The notes: generated by a model not told the origin, from the letters alone. DNA of 64,000 nucleotides from Novosphingobium ginsenosidimutans (GCF_007954425.1 NZ_CP042345.1:2664001-2728000); one strand, 5' to 3'; shown: positions 1-9,562, counted from the stretch's first letter. Made by a program: numbers and translations.

Positions 1-144
1 ACTCTCGCCGACTTTGCCTCGCACAGCGAGACGAGGAAAGCGCTCATAAGGCTGATCGCATGCTTGATGTCATCGTCCCCGTGCGGGGACTGTGCGAGGC
101 GGCATGGCATAGGAGTATCTGGTAAGGGTTCGAGGAGCGCGCTG

Positions 145-597
145 GTGAACAGGATCGAAGGCAAGGTCGCGGTCGATATGAGAGCCGTGTGCGCCAGCCA
201 CATGGGCGAGGCGATCAAGCAGCGATTCCTGGATGAGGGCGCAAAGGTGGCCGCTTCCGGACGATCCGCCCCGGCACTCGCGGCGTTTGCCATGCAGACC
301 GGCGCGACTGCACTTCCGGCTTACGACTCGGATCGCGCGACGATCGGCGACGTCGAAATCGATCAGATGCGGGGCGGAAAATTCACACCGGCGATGATCG
401 CCACTTTCGCCCGCCAATCCCCAATGTGGTGGATCACCACCGCCGAGGACGTGGCACAGGCTGCGCCCTTCATGGCAGGCGACGAATGTTTCACGACCGG
501 GCAGGCGGTCCATCTCATCGACGGCATGACCTTGCGGCACAATCCCCCCGCCAAAGCGATCACGGCTGCGGCAACTGGCCAGAACTGGAGGAGCTAA
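145..597 (+). pseudogene. degenerate short-chain dehydrogenase (SDR) remnant
   Basis: The reading frame starts best at a GTG preceded by GAGGAG and gives about 150 residues. Its N-terminus (IEGKVAV, then EAIKQRFLDEGAKVAASGR) looks like the first beta-alpha-beta unit of an SDR. The C-terminus (TTAEDVAQAAPFMAGDE, then TTGQAVHLIDGMTL) looks like the last SDR segment. Between them about 100 residues are missing, including the Ser and Tyr-x3-Lys catalytic block, and the glycine-rich TGxxxGxG cofactor loop is replaced by unrelated residues. I infer a decayed, internally deleted SDR with no enzyme activity. It lies just upstream of the DUF1214 gene, whose ribosome site overlaps its end, so it may still be transcribed with that operon. 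The frame stays open to the window edge, so a longer start cannot be excluded. Confidence 0.55.
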
Positions 598-598
598 T

Positions 599-1771
599 AT
601 GGACAATTGGAGCGAGTATGTCGACCTGCTCAAGCCGGCGGGGGACATCTTCGGTAGCGGAACCGCACCGGTTGACGAGGCACTGCGCGCGAACTTGTAC
701 CGCCAGTTCGCAATGAACCTGTCGCAAGGCTACATGCTCATTTTCCAAACAGATCCACGCTACCCGGAATGGGTGCCGTTCGAGAATTCGACCTTCCTGC
801 TTCAGCCCAATCCCGATGCGGTCTACTACTATACGGCAGTGGACGGCGCCGGCACTTACCGGGTCACGGGTCAGCGCGGCAATTCGCCGGTCGTCGGCTT
901 CGCGGTGGGCAACCGCATCATCGGCATGTCCGAATCCTTCGGCAAGGGCTTCGGAAACTATGACATCAATGACCTGACGATCGCACCTGATGGCTCATTC
1001 GAAGTGCTGTTCAGCACCGAGCGACCGGCAGACTGGACCGGCGACTGGCTGCGACTGGATGCCGAGGCGGACTTCATCATGGTGAGGCAGTTCTCCTATG
1101 AATGGGGCCGCGAGACCGATCTGCGCCTTGCAATCGAGCGTCTCGACGCTCAGCCGCCAAAGTCGCCGGTCAAACCTGAGGAAGTCGATCGGCAATTGCG
1201 CCTGTTGTTCGGGACCTATGCCCGCCGCCTGTCGCAGATCGGTATCGGGGCCGTGAAGGCGGCACACGACAAGGGCCTCGTCAACGCCTGCGGACTTACA
1301 ACCTTCCAGGACCTCGGCAACGGCCAGGACTGGCCCCAGGCATACTACGAGGCGGTCTTCGACATTGGCCCGGATGAGGCGCTCGTACTCGAGACCGAAC
1401 TTCCCGAAACCCGGCCCTACTGGAACGTCCAGGTGATCGATGGCCTGTGGAATCAGATGGAGGTGCTCTATCGCCAAACCAGCCTCAACGGTCATACCGC
1501 GCGGATCGATAGCGACGGCAAGTTCCGGGCCATTCTTTCTCACGAGGATCCGGGCTTCGCAAACTGGCTGGACACGTGCGGCCGCGGCTACGGAATGATG
1601 ATCGGTCGCTGGTACCGCTGCAGCAGTCTGCCCACGCCCGAAATCAAGCGGATGAAGCTGGCGGATGTCGCGGGCTATCTGAATGGCCGCAGCGCGCCGA
1701 TCACACCGGAAGAGCGTTCTGCCGCAATGCGGGATCGGCTGATCGGCGCGCAGCTTCGCCGACGCTGGTAG
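599..1771 (+). CDS. DUF1214 domain protein (first of two)
   Basis: The protein has 390 residues, begins at an ATG behind GGAGGAGC, and follows the SDR remnant by one base. The C-terminal part matches the DUF1214 pattern: TRPYWNVQVIDGLWNQMEVL at residues 271-290, then HEDPGFANWLDTCG at 315-328. The N-terminal half is probably the beta-rich domain usual in this family. No signal peptide or membrane segment is visible, so it should be cytoplasmic. The biochemical role of DUF1214 proteins is not settled. Here one copy lies on each side of an amidohydrolase, in the same direction, which suggests the three act on the same substrate. The family call is firm, the function unknown. Confidence 0.8.
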   Translation: MDNWSEYVDLLKPAGDIFGSGTAPVDEALRANLYRQFAMNLSQGYMLIFQTDPRYPEWVPFENSTFLLQPNPDAVYYYTAVDGAGTYRVTGQRGNSPVVGFAVGNRIIGMSESFGKGFGNYDINDLTIAPDGSFEVLFSTERPADWTGDWLRLDAEADFIMVRQFSYEWGRETDLRLAIERLDAQPPKSPVKPEEVDRQLRLLFGTYARRLSQIGIGAVKAAHDKGLVNACGLTTFQDLGNGQDWPQAYYEAVFDIGPDEALVLETELPETRPYWNVQVIDGLWNQMEVLYRQTSLNGHTARIDSDGKFRAILSHEDPGFANWLDTCGRGYGMMIGRWYRCSSLPTPEIKRMKLADVAGYLNGRSAPITPEERSAAMRDRLIGAQLRRRW

Positions 1772-1885
1772 CACTCAAACAGGCGATCACGTCTGCGATC
1801 ACTGCGTGGTTCGGGCCACAATTTCTCCCACCCCGATCCGAGCAGGCGTATCAGTCCAAGCCAGTTAGCACCACCGGAGGCAAAG

Positions 1886-3103
1886 ATGGCGACTGCTCTC
1901 AACGTTCAACCGACCAAGGTCTATAGCGGTCCGATCTTCGATTGCGACAGCCACATCCATGAGCGCAACTACGACTTCATGCGCGAGTACCTGCCCGCAG
2001 AGCTCCATGCCCAATGGTTGCCGGCGCGCAAAGTCGGGCCAGACGGGCGGTTCGGGCTGCATATCGGCGACCGCATGGTCGAGAACGCCGAGGCGAACGC
2101 GCAAGGACTGGTGCCACCGCCGGGCCGGCTCAAGGAGTGGCTGCAGGCGATGAAGGATGGCAAGTCCAATGTCGAGGGTTGGTCGCAGCCGACCGAAGAC
2201 ATGATGGCTCCAGCCGAGCGCCTGAAGAAGCTCGACGAATTCGGTGTCGAGGGCTGCATCCTGTTTGTCGGCGAGTTCGTCTCGACTTTCGGTTATTATC
2301 CACAGGACGTCACCGGAAATGCGGTTCTGCATGCCTACAACGAATACGTGAACGCCGAGTGGGGCTTCGCCTACGAGAACCGCATATTCACTACCGGCCT
2401 TCTCAGCTTGTGGGACCTCGACAGTTCGATTGCCGAAGCAAAGTGGCTGGTCGAGAAGGGCGTGCGCGTGGTTTGCATGCCGATGGGGCCGGCTGGAGGC
2501 AAGTCACCCGCAGATCCCTACTTCGATCCGGTGTGGAAGATCCTTGACGATGCCCACGTGGCGGTCACGTTCCACGTATCCGAGGCCAACTTCATGCATC
2601 CGTTGATCCGTGAATTCGGCGAGACGCCGCTGCAGTCACGACGCACCGGGCAAACGGCGTGGCAATGGATGTTCTGCTATTCCGAGCTACCGGTGCAGAT
2701 CACCCTCGCCAACATCATCTATCACAATTTCTTCTCGCGCTTCCCGAACATCCGGATTGCGAGTGTGGAGAACGGTGCCAACTGGCTGCCCGGCTTTCTC
2801 GAGAAGATGGACAAGATGCGTGGCATGGCGAAGAACGGCTACTGGCCGTGCGGACAACTTGCCGAGCGTCCAAGCAAGATATTCAAGCGCCATTGCTTCG
2901 CCGTTGCGTATCCCGAGGACGATGTGAAGGGCATCGTCGACAGGATTGGCACCGCGGAATGCATCCTGATGGGTTCGGATTATCCCCATGCAGAAGGCGT
3001 CCCCGAACCGCGTGACTTCTACGCCGAGGCGCTGACTGAGGTTTCCGACGAGGATGCCCGAGCGATCATGTACGATAACGGCAAACGGTTCATGCGCCTC
3101 TGA
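1886..3103 (+). CDS. amidohydrolase (amidohydrolase-2 / PF04909 type)
   Basis: The protein has 405 residues with GGAGG six bases before the ATG. The metal-binding HxH lies in FDCDSHIHE (His23 and His25), a further conserved His lies in TFHVSEANF near residue 230, and the typical C-terminal motif LMGSDYPHAEG holds the catalytic Asp near residue 365. This is the TIM-barrel family that includes decarboxylases such as gamma-resorcylate decarboxylase and C-C hydrolases, so hydrolysis or non-oxidative decarboxylation of a ring-derived acid is possible. It lies between two DUF1214 genes. A second relative is at about 14.7-15.9 kb. Family assignment is strong, substrate is unknown. Confidence 0.87.
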   Translation: MATALNVQPTKVYSGPIFDCDSHIHERNYDFMREYLPAELHAQWLPARKVGPDGRFGLHIGDRMVENAEANAQGLVPPPGRLKEWLQAMKDGKSNVEGWSQPTEDMMAPAERLKKLDEFGVEGCILFVGEFVSTFGYYPQDVTGNAVLHAYNEYVNAEWGFAYENRIFTTGLLSLWDLDSSIAEAKWLVEKGVRVVCMPMGPAGGKSPADPYFDPVWKILDDAHVAVTFHVSEANFMHPLIREFGETPLQSRRTGQTAWQWMFCYSELPVQITLANIIYHNFFSRFPNIRIASVENGANWLPGFLEKMDKMRGMAKNGYWPCGQLAERPSKIFKRHCFAVAYPEDDVKGIVDRIGTAECILMGSDYPHAEGVPEPRDFYAEALTEVSDEDARAIMYDNGKRFMRL

Positions 3104-3123
3104 GCGTGGGTTTGGCGGGCAGT

Positions 3124-3144
3124 GCCGCGCGAGGTTCGCGCGGC
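3124..3144. terminator. hairpin after the amidohydrolase
   Basis: GCCGCGCGA pairs perfectly with TCGCGCGGC around the 3-base loop GGT, 20 bases after the amidohydrolase stop. There is no T-tract, so it may attenuate transcription or protect RNA rather than act as a classical terminator. The next gene continues on the same strand. Confidence 0.35.
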
Positions 3145-3259
3145 GCGGTTGGTCGATCAGTCCTGCGATCATCACAACCGCAAGCTCGCCATCACGCCAA
3201 ACGCTCCTCAGACCGGCGTTGGGCCGCATCTCAGGCGGCCGGCTGGAGGGACAGTGCAG

Positions 3260-4552
3260 ATGCCAGGCATTCCCGAATGGATCGAAACCGACGACTACTT
3301 CCTGTCGTCTCGCAATCCGATCGCGACGACTGACCAGCTTGCTGTCCAGCGCACCGCCCTGCGGTTGCTGGCCCGAGACGACGTCAAGGACTCGATCCGA
3401 CAGGCGCGGTTTCTCTGGGCAACCGTGTCGGAGACCGCCAGCGAACAGGCAAAAGGCCTGCTCGACGATTTCATTCAGGAATATGGCCTCAACTATGTCC
3501 AAAAGGCCTGCAACAGCGATCCCGAGTATCCACGCGTGTTCCAGAACTGGATGATCGCCCACGAGTGGTTCGGAATTTCGATGCCCTCTGCGCGGATCGG
3601 CGGGGACAATCCGGACAATGGGTATCGCCTCATTCCAGTCGAGCATGGCGGCCACTACCGGATCGAGGGTAAACGACTGGGGCGGGGCCCAGCCGACGTG
3701 ACCTGGACGATCGTCGCCAACCCCGGCACATCGATCACGCTGGCTAGCCTCGAAAACGAGGATCTGGTGGTGACACCCGACGGACGCTTCACCGTGACCG
3801 TGGATGACCAACCAGCGAATGGCCGGCCAAACCATCTCCAGACACAACGCGATGCGCTCTTCCTCTTCGTTCGCGACGCGTTGGGTGACTGGGACCGCGA
3901 GCGGCCAAATGCCCTGCGGGTCACTCGCCTGAACCCGACCGGGCGGCCGCCGCTCGACGAGGACGAGATGGCATATCGTGCGATCAAGTGGATGTTGGGC
4001 GACGTGCCGCTCTACCATTGGTTCACGATGCTCACGCACGGCAAGCCAGCCAACCGGCTTATTCCGCCGGTCGCATCCGGCAGCGTCGGCGGGCTTCGAT
4101 CGCAGCTCAGCTGCTACGGCACGCTGCGCGTTGCGGACGATGAGGCCTACGTCATCACGGTCAACGGCGGCAACGCCGCCTTCCGCGACATCGTGGTGCA
4201 TGACTGGTGGCATCGCAGCATCGCTCCGCACCGATCAACCGGATCGCTCAACAACGCGCAGATCGCGGCTGACGAGGACGGCAACTACACCTTCGCCATC
4301 GGGCCTACCGATCCGGGCATTCACAACTGGCTCGACACCGGCGGGCTCAACGAGACCATCATGCTGCACCGCTGGCAGGGCGTGCCGCGTGAGACGCCCG
4401 AGCACGATCTGCCGCGGCTGGTGCGGGAGCAGCTCGTCAAGCTTTCCGATATCGCCACCGTGACCCCCGGGGCAAAGTGGGTGACGCCCGCCGAGCGGCA
4501 GCGGCAGATCGCCGGGCGCTGGTCGAGCTGGTCCGGGCGGCTCGCGCTCTGA
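3260..4552 (+). CDS. DUF1214 domain protein (second of two)
   Basis: I place the start at the ATG nine bases after GGAGGG, giving about 430 residues; the frame is open upstream to 3122 but that part does not look like protein. The C-terminal domain resembles the first DUF1214 protein: TVNGGNAAFRDIVVHDWWHR, then GPTDPGIHNWLDTGGLNETI. The two copies are clearly diverged (the first has WNVQVIDGLWNQME at the equivalent place), so they are not a recent duplication. The 3' end may overlap the start of the sulfotransferase gene, which supports a shared transcript. No signal peptide is seen. Function is unknown. Confidence 0.77.
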   Translation: MPGIPEWIETDDYFLSSRNPIATTDQLAVQRTALRLLARDDVKDSIRQARFLWATVSETASEQAKGLLDDFIQEYGLNYVQKACNSDPEYPRVFQNWMIAHEWFGISMPSARIGGDNPDNGYRLIPVEHGGHYRIEGKRLGRGPADVTWTIVANPGTSITLASLENEDLVVTPDGRFTVTVDDQPANGRPNHLQTQRDALFLFVRDALGDWDRERPNALRVTRLNPTGRPPLDEDEMAYRAIKWMLGDVPLYHWFTMLTHGKPANRLIPPVASGSVGGLRSQLSCYGTLRVADDEAYVITVNGGNAAFRDIVVHDWWHRSIAPHRSTGSLNNAQIAADEDGNYTFAIGPTDPGIHNWLDTGGLNETIMLHRWQGVPRETPEHDLPRLVREQLVKLSDIATVTPGAKWVTPAERQRQIAGRWSSWSGRLAL

Positions 4553-4566
4553 ACGCGACAAGCGAC

Positions 4567-5730
4567 ATGGCACGGCTGCTCGATCCCGGCTCGATCATCG
4601 ATTCTGCCGAGATTGCCTCGGGCACGTCCGGACTGGTCTGCGAGGGCTTGCGCGGCCGTCTCGCGCAATTGGTGGAGGGTTTGCGCGGAGGGTGTGACTA
4701 TACGCCTGGCCAGGCGGCAGCCACACGGCGCCAACTTGTCAAGCTGCTCGCCCGGCGGCTCGCCATCGCGCGCGACGTGGCTTGTCATCCGGAGATTCTC
4801 GACGAGGTTATCGCCGAGCCGGTGTTCGTGATCGGCTTTCCGCGCACCGGCACATCGATCCAGCAGGCGCTGCTTGCCGCAGATCCGGCCAACCGCGGCG
4901 TTGTCGCGTGGCAGGTTCACGAACCGTCGCCACCACCCGGGGAGCAGCCGGTGACAGAGACCCGCAAGGCTGCCGCGGCGCGCGTGGTCGAGCACTTCTA
5001 CGAGCGCTGTCCCGGTCTCCTGACGCTCCACCCCTACTGGGACGATGGCGCGGAGACGCTGGTGGAGGACGAGGAGATCCTCACTCTCGACCTGTTTGAC
5101 AATTACCCGGTCGTGCTGTGCGACGCACCGAGCCTCGCGATCCGTAAAGCAGACCCTGATTTCACTCAGGCCTATGAGTTTCTGCGCCTGTTCCTCCAGC
5201 ACCAGCAGTGGCGCCGCCCGCGCCGGCGCTGGGTGCTCAAGGGCATCGAGCACCAGCGGCACTTGCCCGAGCTCTTCCGAGCATTTCCGGATGCACGCTG
5301 CCTCTTCTCGCACCGAGAGCCGGGTGCGTTTCTGCCGTCCAGTCTCGCGATCGCGGCGGTTGTCTACAATGCGATCACCGATGGCGCGCTCGACCGTCAG
5401 ACGCTCGCCAAGGGTTACCTTGCGGACTTCAAACAGCGGATCGATGCGGTCATGGCCGATCCGTGCATGGATGATCCGCGGGTCACCCACGTGCGCTTCG
5501 CTCACTTCATCGCCGATCCGATCGCCGCTTTGCGCGATTGCTATGGCGTCTGGGGCTTCGCATGGACGTCGGATAGCGAGCAGGCGATGCGGGCGTGGCT
5601 GGACGACCCGGCGAACGCCTCTGATCGGTACGGTCGGCATCACTACAAGTTCGAGCCCTTCGGTGTGAACTGGTCAGAGCTGGCACCAGCCTTCGAGAGT
5701 TACCGCGCCCGCTTCCTGGGCGCGGATTGA
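4567..5730 (+). CDS. sulfotransferase family protein (first of two)
   Basis: The PAPS-binding loop FVIGFPRTGTSIQQALL is clear near residue 95, and RWVLKGIEHQRHLPELFRAF, followed by SHREPG, forms the second conserved block. This fits the bacterial sulfotransferase family (PF13469 type), which moves sulfate from PAPS to an alcohol or phenol. The start is uncertain: ATG 4567 follows the DUF1214 stop directly, while a GTG at 4477 would overlap that gene by 76 bases and add 30 residues. It overlaps the next SDR frame by a few bases. A sulfotransferase inside a catabolic operon is unexpected; many members of this family have no proven sulfation activity. Confidence 0.75.
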   Translation: MARLLDPGSIIDSAEIASGTSGLVCEGLRGRLAQLVEGLRGGCDYTPGQAAATRRQLVKLLARRLAIARDVACHPEILDEVIAEPVFVIGFPRTGTSIQQALLAADPANRGVVAWQVHEPSPPPGEQPVTETRKAAAARVVEHFYERCPGLLTLHPYWDDGAETLVEDEEILTLDLFDNYPVVLCDAPSLAIRKADPDFTQAYEFLRLFLQHQQWRRPRRRWVLKGIEHQRHLPELFRAFPDARCLFSHREPGAFLPSSLAIAAVVYNAITDGALDRQTLAKGYLADFKQRIDAVMADPCMDDPRVTHVRFAHFIADPIAALRDCYGVWGFAWTSDSEQAMRAWLDDPANASDRYGRHHYKFEPFGVNWSELAPAFESYRARFLGAD

Positions 5731-5765
5731 CCGTCAACGACCTCAGCGAGCAGGAAGCAGGACTA

Positions 5766-6524
5766 ATGAGCCAATTGGCCGGCAAGGTTGCCATCATAAC
5801 GGGCGGCGGGCAGGGGGTCGGACTTGGGATAGCGCGCGCCTTTGCCGACGCCGGCGCCTCTATTGTGCTGACTGGCCGTACGCCCGAGAAGCTCCAGGGC
5901 GTCGCCGCCGGGCTCGAGGCGCGCGGCGCAAGGGTGGCAATCCATCCAGCCGATGTCCGCGTGCGCGCCGCCGCGGACAAGGTGGTCGCATACGCAGTGG
6001 ACGCCTTCGGCGGCATCGACATCCTCGTCAACAATGCCCAGACAACCTTCCCCGGACTGATGCTGTCGGACTATACGGACGAGCAGATCGCCGCGACGGT
6101 GGAGTCCGGACTGTACGGCTCGATCTACTACATGCAGGCCGTGCGCCCGCACATGGTTGCGCGAGGCGGAGGGTCGATCATCAACCTGGGATCGCGGCAG
6201 GGGATCGTCGCGCCGGCGGGTTACTCCATCTACGGTGCCAGCAAGGAAGCCATTCGGGGACTGAGCCGCGCCGCGGCACGCGAATGGGGCCCGGACGGCA
6301 TTCGCGTGAACGTGATCAACCCCTCGGCAATGTCGCCCGCCGCGCTCAAGTGGCTGGATCAATTCCCTGACGAGGCAGCCAAGAACCTCGCCGAGGTCTC
6401 GCTGAGGCGCTGGGGCGATGCCGAGAAGGACATCGGGCCGGTCGCCGTGTTCCTCGCCAGCGACGAGAGCCGCTACGTTTCGGGTCAGACAATCAACGTC
6501 GATGGGGGCATGGTGATGCTGTGA
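5766..6524 (+). CDS. short-chain dehydrogenase/reductase (SDR)
   Basis: This 252-residue classical SDR has the cofactor loop TGGGQGVG at residues 12-19, VNNAQ near 88-92, Ser143 and the Tyr156-x3-Lys160 pair in IYGASKEA, and ends in GQTINVDGGMVML. Members oxidise alcohols or reduce ketones with NAD(P). I chose the ATG preceded by CAGGA; a TTG at 5727 would add 13 residues and overlap the sulfotransferase stop. It is the last gene of the left + strand operon, so it probably oxidises an alcohol made by the neighbouring enzymes. The exact substrate cannot be told. Confidence 0.88.
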   Translation: MSQLAGKVAIITGGGQGVGLGIARAFADAGASIVLTGRTPEKLQGVAAGLEARGARVAIHPADVRVRAAADKVVAYAVDAFGGIDILVNNAQTTFPGLMLSDYTDEQIAATVESGLYGSIYYMQAVRPHMVARGGGSIINLGSRQGIVAPAGYSIYGASKEAIRGLSRAAAREWGPDGIRVNVINPSAMSPAALKWLDQFPDEAAKNLAEVSLRRWGDAEKDIGPVAVFLASDESRYVSGQTINVDGGMVML

Positions 6525-6816
6525 TCACGATGGCGCCGGGCAACGAGCGACCCTCAGGCGCGCGAGCCCGAGGCTTCTGTTGTGCCATGGCCGTCAATTT
6601 GCCGGCAAGTCCCGTGGTAACAGCCGTACCGTTGAAGCATCTCGATCAGTGAGGTTGCCGGGTCGCTCTAGCGCGGTGTGTAAGACCTCGCATGGCCGCT
6701 GCGCAGTCCGCTGCTTCGGGTGATCGCGGACACGATATGCAACCATCCGGCTGGCCCTGCTGGAGGAATGGAGCGATTGCATTCGGTGAACCCGGATGGC
6801 AATCTAGCGAGTCTCA

Positions 6817-8247
6817 ATGATGTCCAGCAATTCCGAACAAATCCGCGCCCGCGTCCCCCATGCGGTGACCCGCCCGGACCGTATTCCCGCGGCACGCTAC
6901 TATGATCCGGAGTTCTACGAGCTTGAGAAGCAGTACCTCTGGCCAAGAGTGTGGCAGATGGCTTGCCGCCTCGACGAGATCCAGCGGCCCGGCGACTACG
7001 TGCTTTACGAGAACCTCGACCAGTCGATCATCGTGATGCGAGTGGACGACACTACGATCAAGGCGTTTCACAACCATTGCCGGCATCGCGGCGTGCAACT
7101 CGTCACGCGCAGCGGGCATAGCTCGGGCGGATTCATCTGTCCGTTCCATGGCTGGCGCTGGAACCGCGGCGGCGAGAACACTTTCGTCTTTACGCCCGAA
7201 GGCTACGCACCCGACAACCTCTGCGCCGATGAGCTGAACCTGGTGCCGGTCCGCTGCGAGGTCTGGGCGCACTGCGCGTTTATCAATCTGGACATGGATG
7301 CGCCCCCATTGCGCGCCTCGCTCGGCCACTTTGCCGAGCGGATGGAGCTTTGGAATCCGGAGGAACTGCGGGTCGAGTGGTGGAAGGCGGCGCGGATCCC
7401 TTGCAACTGGAAGCTGGCGATGGAGGCGTTCCAGGAAGGCTACCACGTCGCAATGACACACCCGCAGCTGTTGCCGCCGGGCGTAACGAACCGCGCGGGC
7501 GACGCGTTTTACGGTCGCATTCCGGAGGAGTACGTCACCCGCCAGTTGTGGACGACAATGGGCCCGGCGATGAAGATGGACTTCAATGCCCGCGAGTTTG
7601 CGGAAATGAACATCCATTTCATGAAGGAGCTCAACAGGGGCATGGCGGGAATGACCCACATGCAGGAAATCGAGGTCGCCGAGACGCTCGTCGACATGGA
7701 CCTGCCGTCCAACCCGATGGAAGCGGGGGCAGTGTGGAACCGCGCCGTCAACGATGCCGTCATGAAGCACTACGAGAAAATGGGCGCCAACCCGCCCGAT
7801 CTCAACGCACTCGATGCGATGGGTTTGGCCAGCGGCGTGAACTTTGCGTTTCCTCACTTCTTCCTGCTGCCCACTTATGGCAGCGCGAGCTCGTATCGTA
7901 TCCGCCCCCTGGGGCCGGAGGAGTGCCTGTTCGAACTGTGGTCGCTCACGCGCTACCCAGCCGGCGAGGAGCGCCCCCGACCCGACGAACCAAAGCCGGT
8001 TCCGAGCAGCGATCCCTCCTGGCCGCCGATCCCGGCGCAGGACTACGCGAATTTGCCGCGCCAGCAGAAGGGCCTCCATGCCGGGTTCGAGTTCATGCGG
8101 CTTGCGGCGGAGTTCGAGGGGTTGATCAGCAATTACCAGCGGCTCATCGACGGCTACCTCGCCGAACTGCCAAAGGAAGCGCTGTTGGCGGCAGTGCAGC
8201 ACGTCTCCGGCCCGATCGATGTGCCCGTGCGCGATTTGGGGTTCTGA
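6817..8247 (+). CDS. Rieske non-heme iron oxygenase, alpha subunit
   Basis: The 476-residue protein has the Rieske 2Fe-2S ligands in CRHRG (Cys88, His90) and CPFHGW (Cys108, His111). The mononuclear iron site follows as NWKLAMEAFQEGYHVAMTHP with His210 and His215. This is the ring-hydroxylating oxygenase alpha chain fold, which adds one or two oxygen atoms to an unreactive C-H or aromatic ring using electrons from a reductase. No beta subunit, ferredoxin or reductase gene is adjacent or elsewhere in the window, so electron transfer must come from outside. It is about 100 residues longer than steroid 9alpha-hydroxylase KshA, so I do not claim that function. Two consecutive ATG codons are possible starts. 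Confidence 0.88.
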   Translation: MMSSNSEQIRARVPHAVTRPDRIPAARYYDPEFYELEKQYLWPRVWQMACRLDEIQRPGDYVLYENLDQSIIVMRVDDTTIKAFHNHCRHRGVQLVTRSGHSSGGFICPFHGWRWNRGGENTFVFTPEGYAPDNLCADELNLVPVRCEVWAHCAFINLDMDAPPLRASLGHFAERMELWNPEELRVEWWKAARIPCNWKLAMEAFQEGYHVAMTHPQLLPPGVTNRAGDAFYGRIPEEYVTRQLWTTMGPAMKMDFNAREFAEMNIHFMKELNRGMAGMTHMQEIEVAETLVDMDLPSNPMEAGAVWNRAVNDAVMKHYEKMGANPPDLNALDAMGLASGVNFAFPHFFLLPTYGSASSYRIRPLGPEECLFELWSLTRYPAGEERPRPDEPKPVPSSDPSWPPIPAQDYANLPRQQKGLHAGFEFMRLAAEFEGLISNYQRLIDGYLAELPKEALLAAVQHVSGPIDVPVRDLGF

Positions 8248-8570
8248 CCTAAGATCTGCCAGGTTTCCGAGGGTCAGATCGCAAGTGAATCAAGCCGAGC
8301 CGTCTGCTTGTCGCGCTTGCTATCTGGCGATTGCATTGACTTCCACGACCCGAGAATCTTGAGCGCTTTCCGGGCCTGCCTGGGCGCAGATGGCGGATCA
8401 CCAACCAGCCGCGCGGAAAGCCCGGCCACCTGTCGCGCGTAGTGCCAGAGACAGCTGTGCTGTGTAGATCGTGGAGACCCGAACCCAGGCTCACGCCGCC
8501 CCATTGCCTGGCATACCTTGCCGCGCGCTTCCCCGCCGGGCAGTCGTGATTGAGCGGCGTTACACCGCGC
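8248..8570. other. intergenic region without recognisable gene
   Basis: These 323 bases separate the Rieske gene from the convergent enoyl-CoA hydratase gene. I see no protein with family resemblance, no tRNA and no strong hairpin. Short open frames exist on both strands but look like random GC-rich sequence. Confidence 0.6.
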
Positions 8571-9365
8571 TCATCGTCCTGTAAATCGCGGCTGGCGCTT
8601 CTCCACGAAGGCCATGACGGCTTCACGGTGATCGTCGGACAAGGCCGAGATAGCTTCGAAGAACACGTTCGCGTCAACCATGCCCTCGACGTGGCGCCGT
8701 AGCGGCAAATTGATCGCCTGCTTGGTAAGGTTGATCGCAACAGTTGCGCCCGCTGCGAGTCGCTCGGCCATGCCAAAAGAGACTGCGTCCAATTCGGACA
8801 TCGGCACCGCACGGTTTATAAGGCCTATCGCAGCAGCATCGCTCGCCAGGATCGGATCGCCGGTCATCAAGAATTCTCGGGCCCGCATGTACCCGATGAG
8901 CTGTGGCCAGATGAGCGCTCCGCCATCACCGGCGGCATACCCGACTGCAACATGCGGATCAGCGATCCGCGCGGTCTCCACCGCGTAGCACAAGTCCGAG
9001 AAGAGCGCGATTGTTGCACCCAGTCCGATTGCATGGCCATTGAGCCGCGCGATCAGTGGCTTCTCGAGCCGAAGCAGGGCATGAAGCAATCGGCGGGCCT
9101 CGATGAATCCATCGAGGGTACGACGCGCATCATCGAGCAGGTCGCGCATGTCCTGGATGTCGCCGCCGGCCGAAAAGGCTCGCTCGCCCGCACCCGTTAT
9201 AACGATCACCTTGGTCTCAGGGTCGTGGTTTGCATCTTCCAGCACGCGGCGCAGCTCGTCATGCATCGAGTCGCTGATGGCATTGGACGGAGGATTGTCG
9301 AGCGTGAGCACCAGGATGCCGTTTGTTCGGCGCTCCAAGCGCAGGTTCTCGCAATAGTCGTACAT
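8571..9365 (-). CDS. enoyl-CoA hydratase/isomerase family protein
   Basis: The protein has 264 residues with AAGGAAA before the ATG. Crotonase-fold marks are LDNPPSNAIS near the N-terminus, the oxyanion-hole segment GERAFSAGGDIQDM near residue 65, and GHAIGLGATIALFSDL near residue 112. These enzymes hydrate enoyl-CoA esters in beta-oxidation or do related CoA chemistry such as isomerisation. At the position of the second catalytic Glu the sequence is AVGYAAGDGGALIWPQ, with Asp rather than Glu in the usual PE-GLxPGxGG place, so activity other than hydration is possible. It is divergent from the CoA ligase gene across 197 bases. Confidence 0.85.
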   Translation of the reverse strand: MYDYCENLRLERRTNGILVLTLDNPPSNAISDSMHDELRRVLEDANHDPETKVIVITGAGERAFSAGGDIQDMRDLLDDARRTLDGFIEARRLLHALLRLEKPLIARLNGHAIGLGATIALFSDLCYAVETARIADPHVAVGYAAGDGGALIWPQLIGYMRAREFLMTGDPILASDAAAIGLINRAVPMSELDAVSFGMAERLAAGATVAINLTKQAINLPLRRHVEGMVDANVFFEAISALSDDHREAVMAFVEKRQPRFTGR

Positions 9366-9562
9366 CGGTTTCCTTTCTCACGCTGACATCTGTCATGCCG
9401 CTAAAGACGGGGCAATGGCCAGCAGCCCCGGTGATGATATCGCGCATGCGGTGTGCGGATCGGTTGACGCGGCTTTCATCGCCCATTTGATCAGCAACTG
9501 TCATTTCTTGACCGGCAACCGCTCCTTGGCGACCCCTTTCGCCCCAACTCATTGGAAACAGC

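Noticed and set aside
1..144. Possible end of an upstream gene
   Set aside because: The three + frames give short tails without family resemblance, so no partial gene can be supported.
2687..4231. Long open frame of 514 codons on the - strand
   Set aside because: It lies antisense to the amidohydrolase and DUF1214 genes, shows no family motif, and is a product of GC-rich codon use.
4321..5643. Open frame of 440 codons on the - strand
   Set aside because: Antisense to the sulfotransferase, whose PAPS loop is clear; no motif in the antisense frame.
6814..8202. Open frame of 462 codons on the - strand
   Set aside because: Mirrors the Rieske oxygenase almost exactly; the + strand has all iron ligands.
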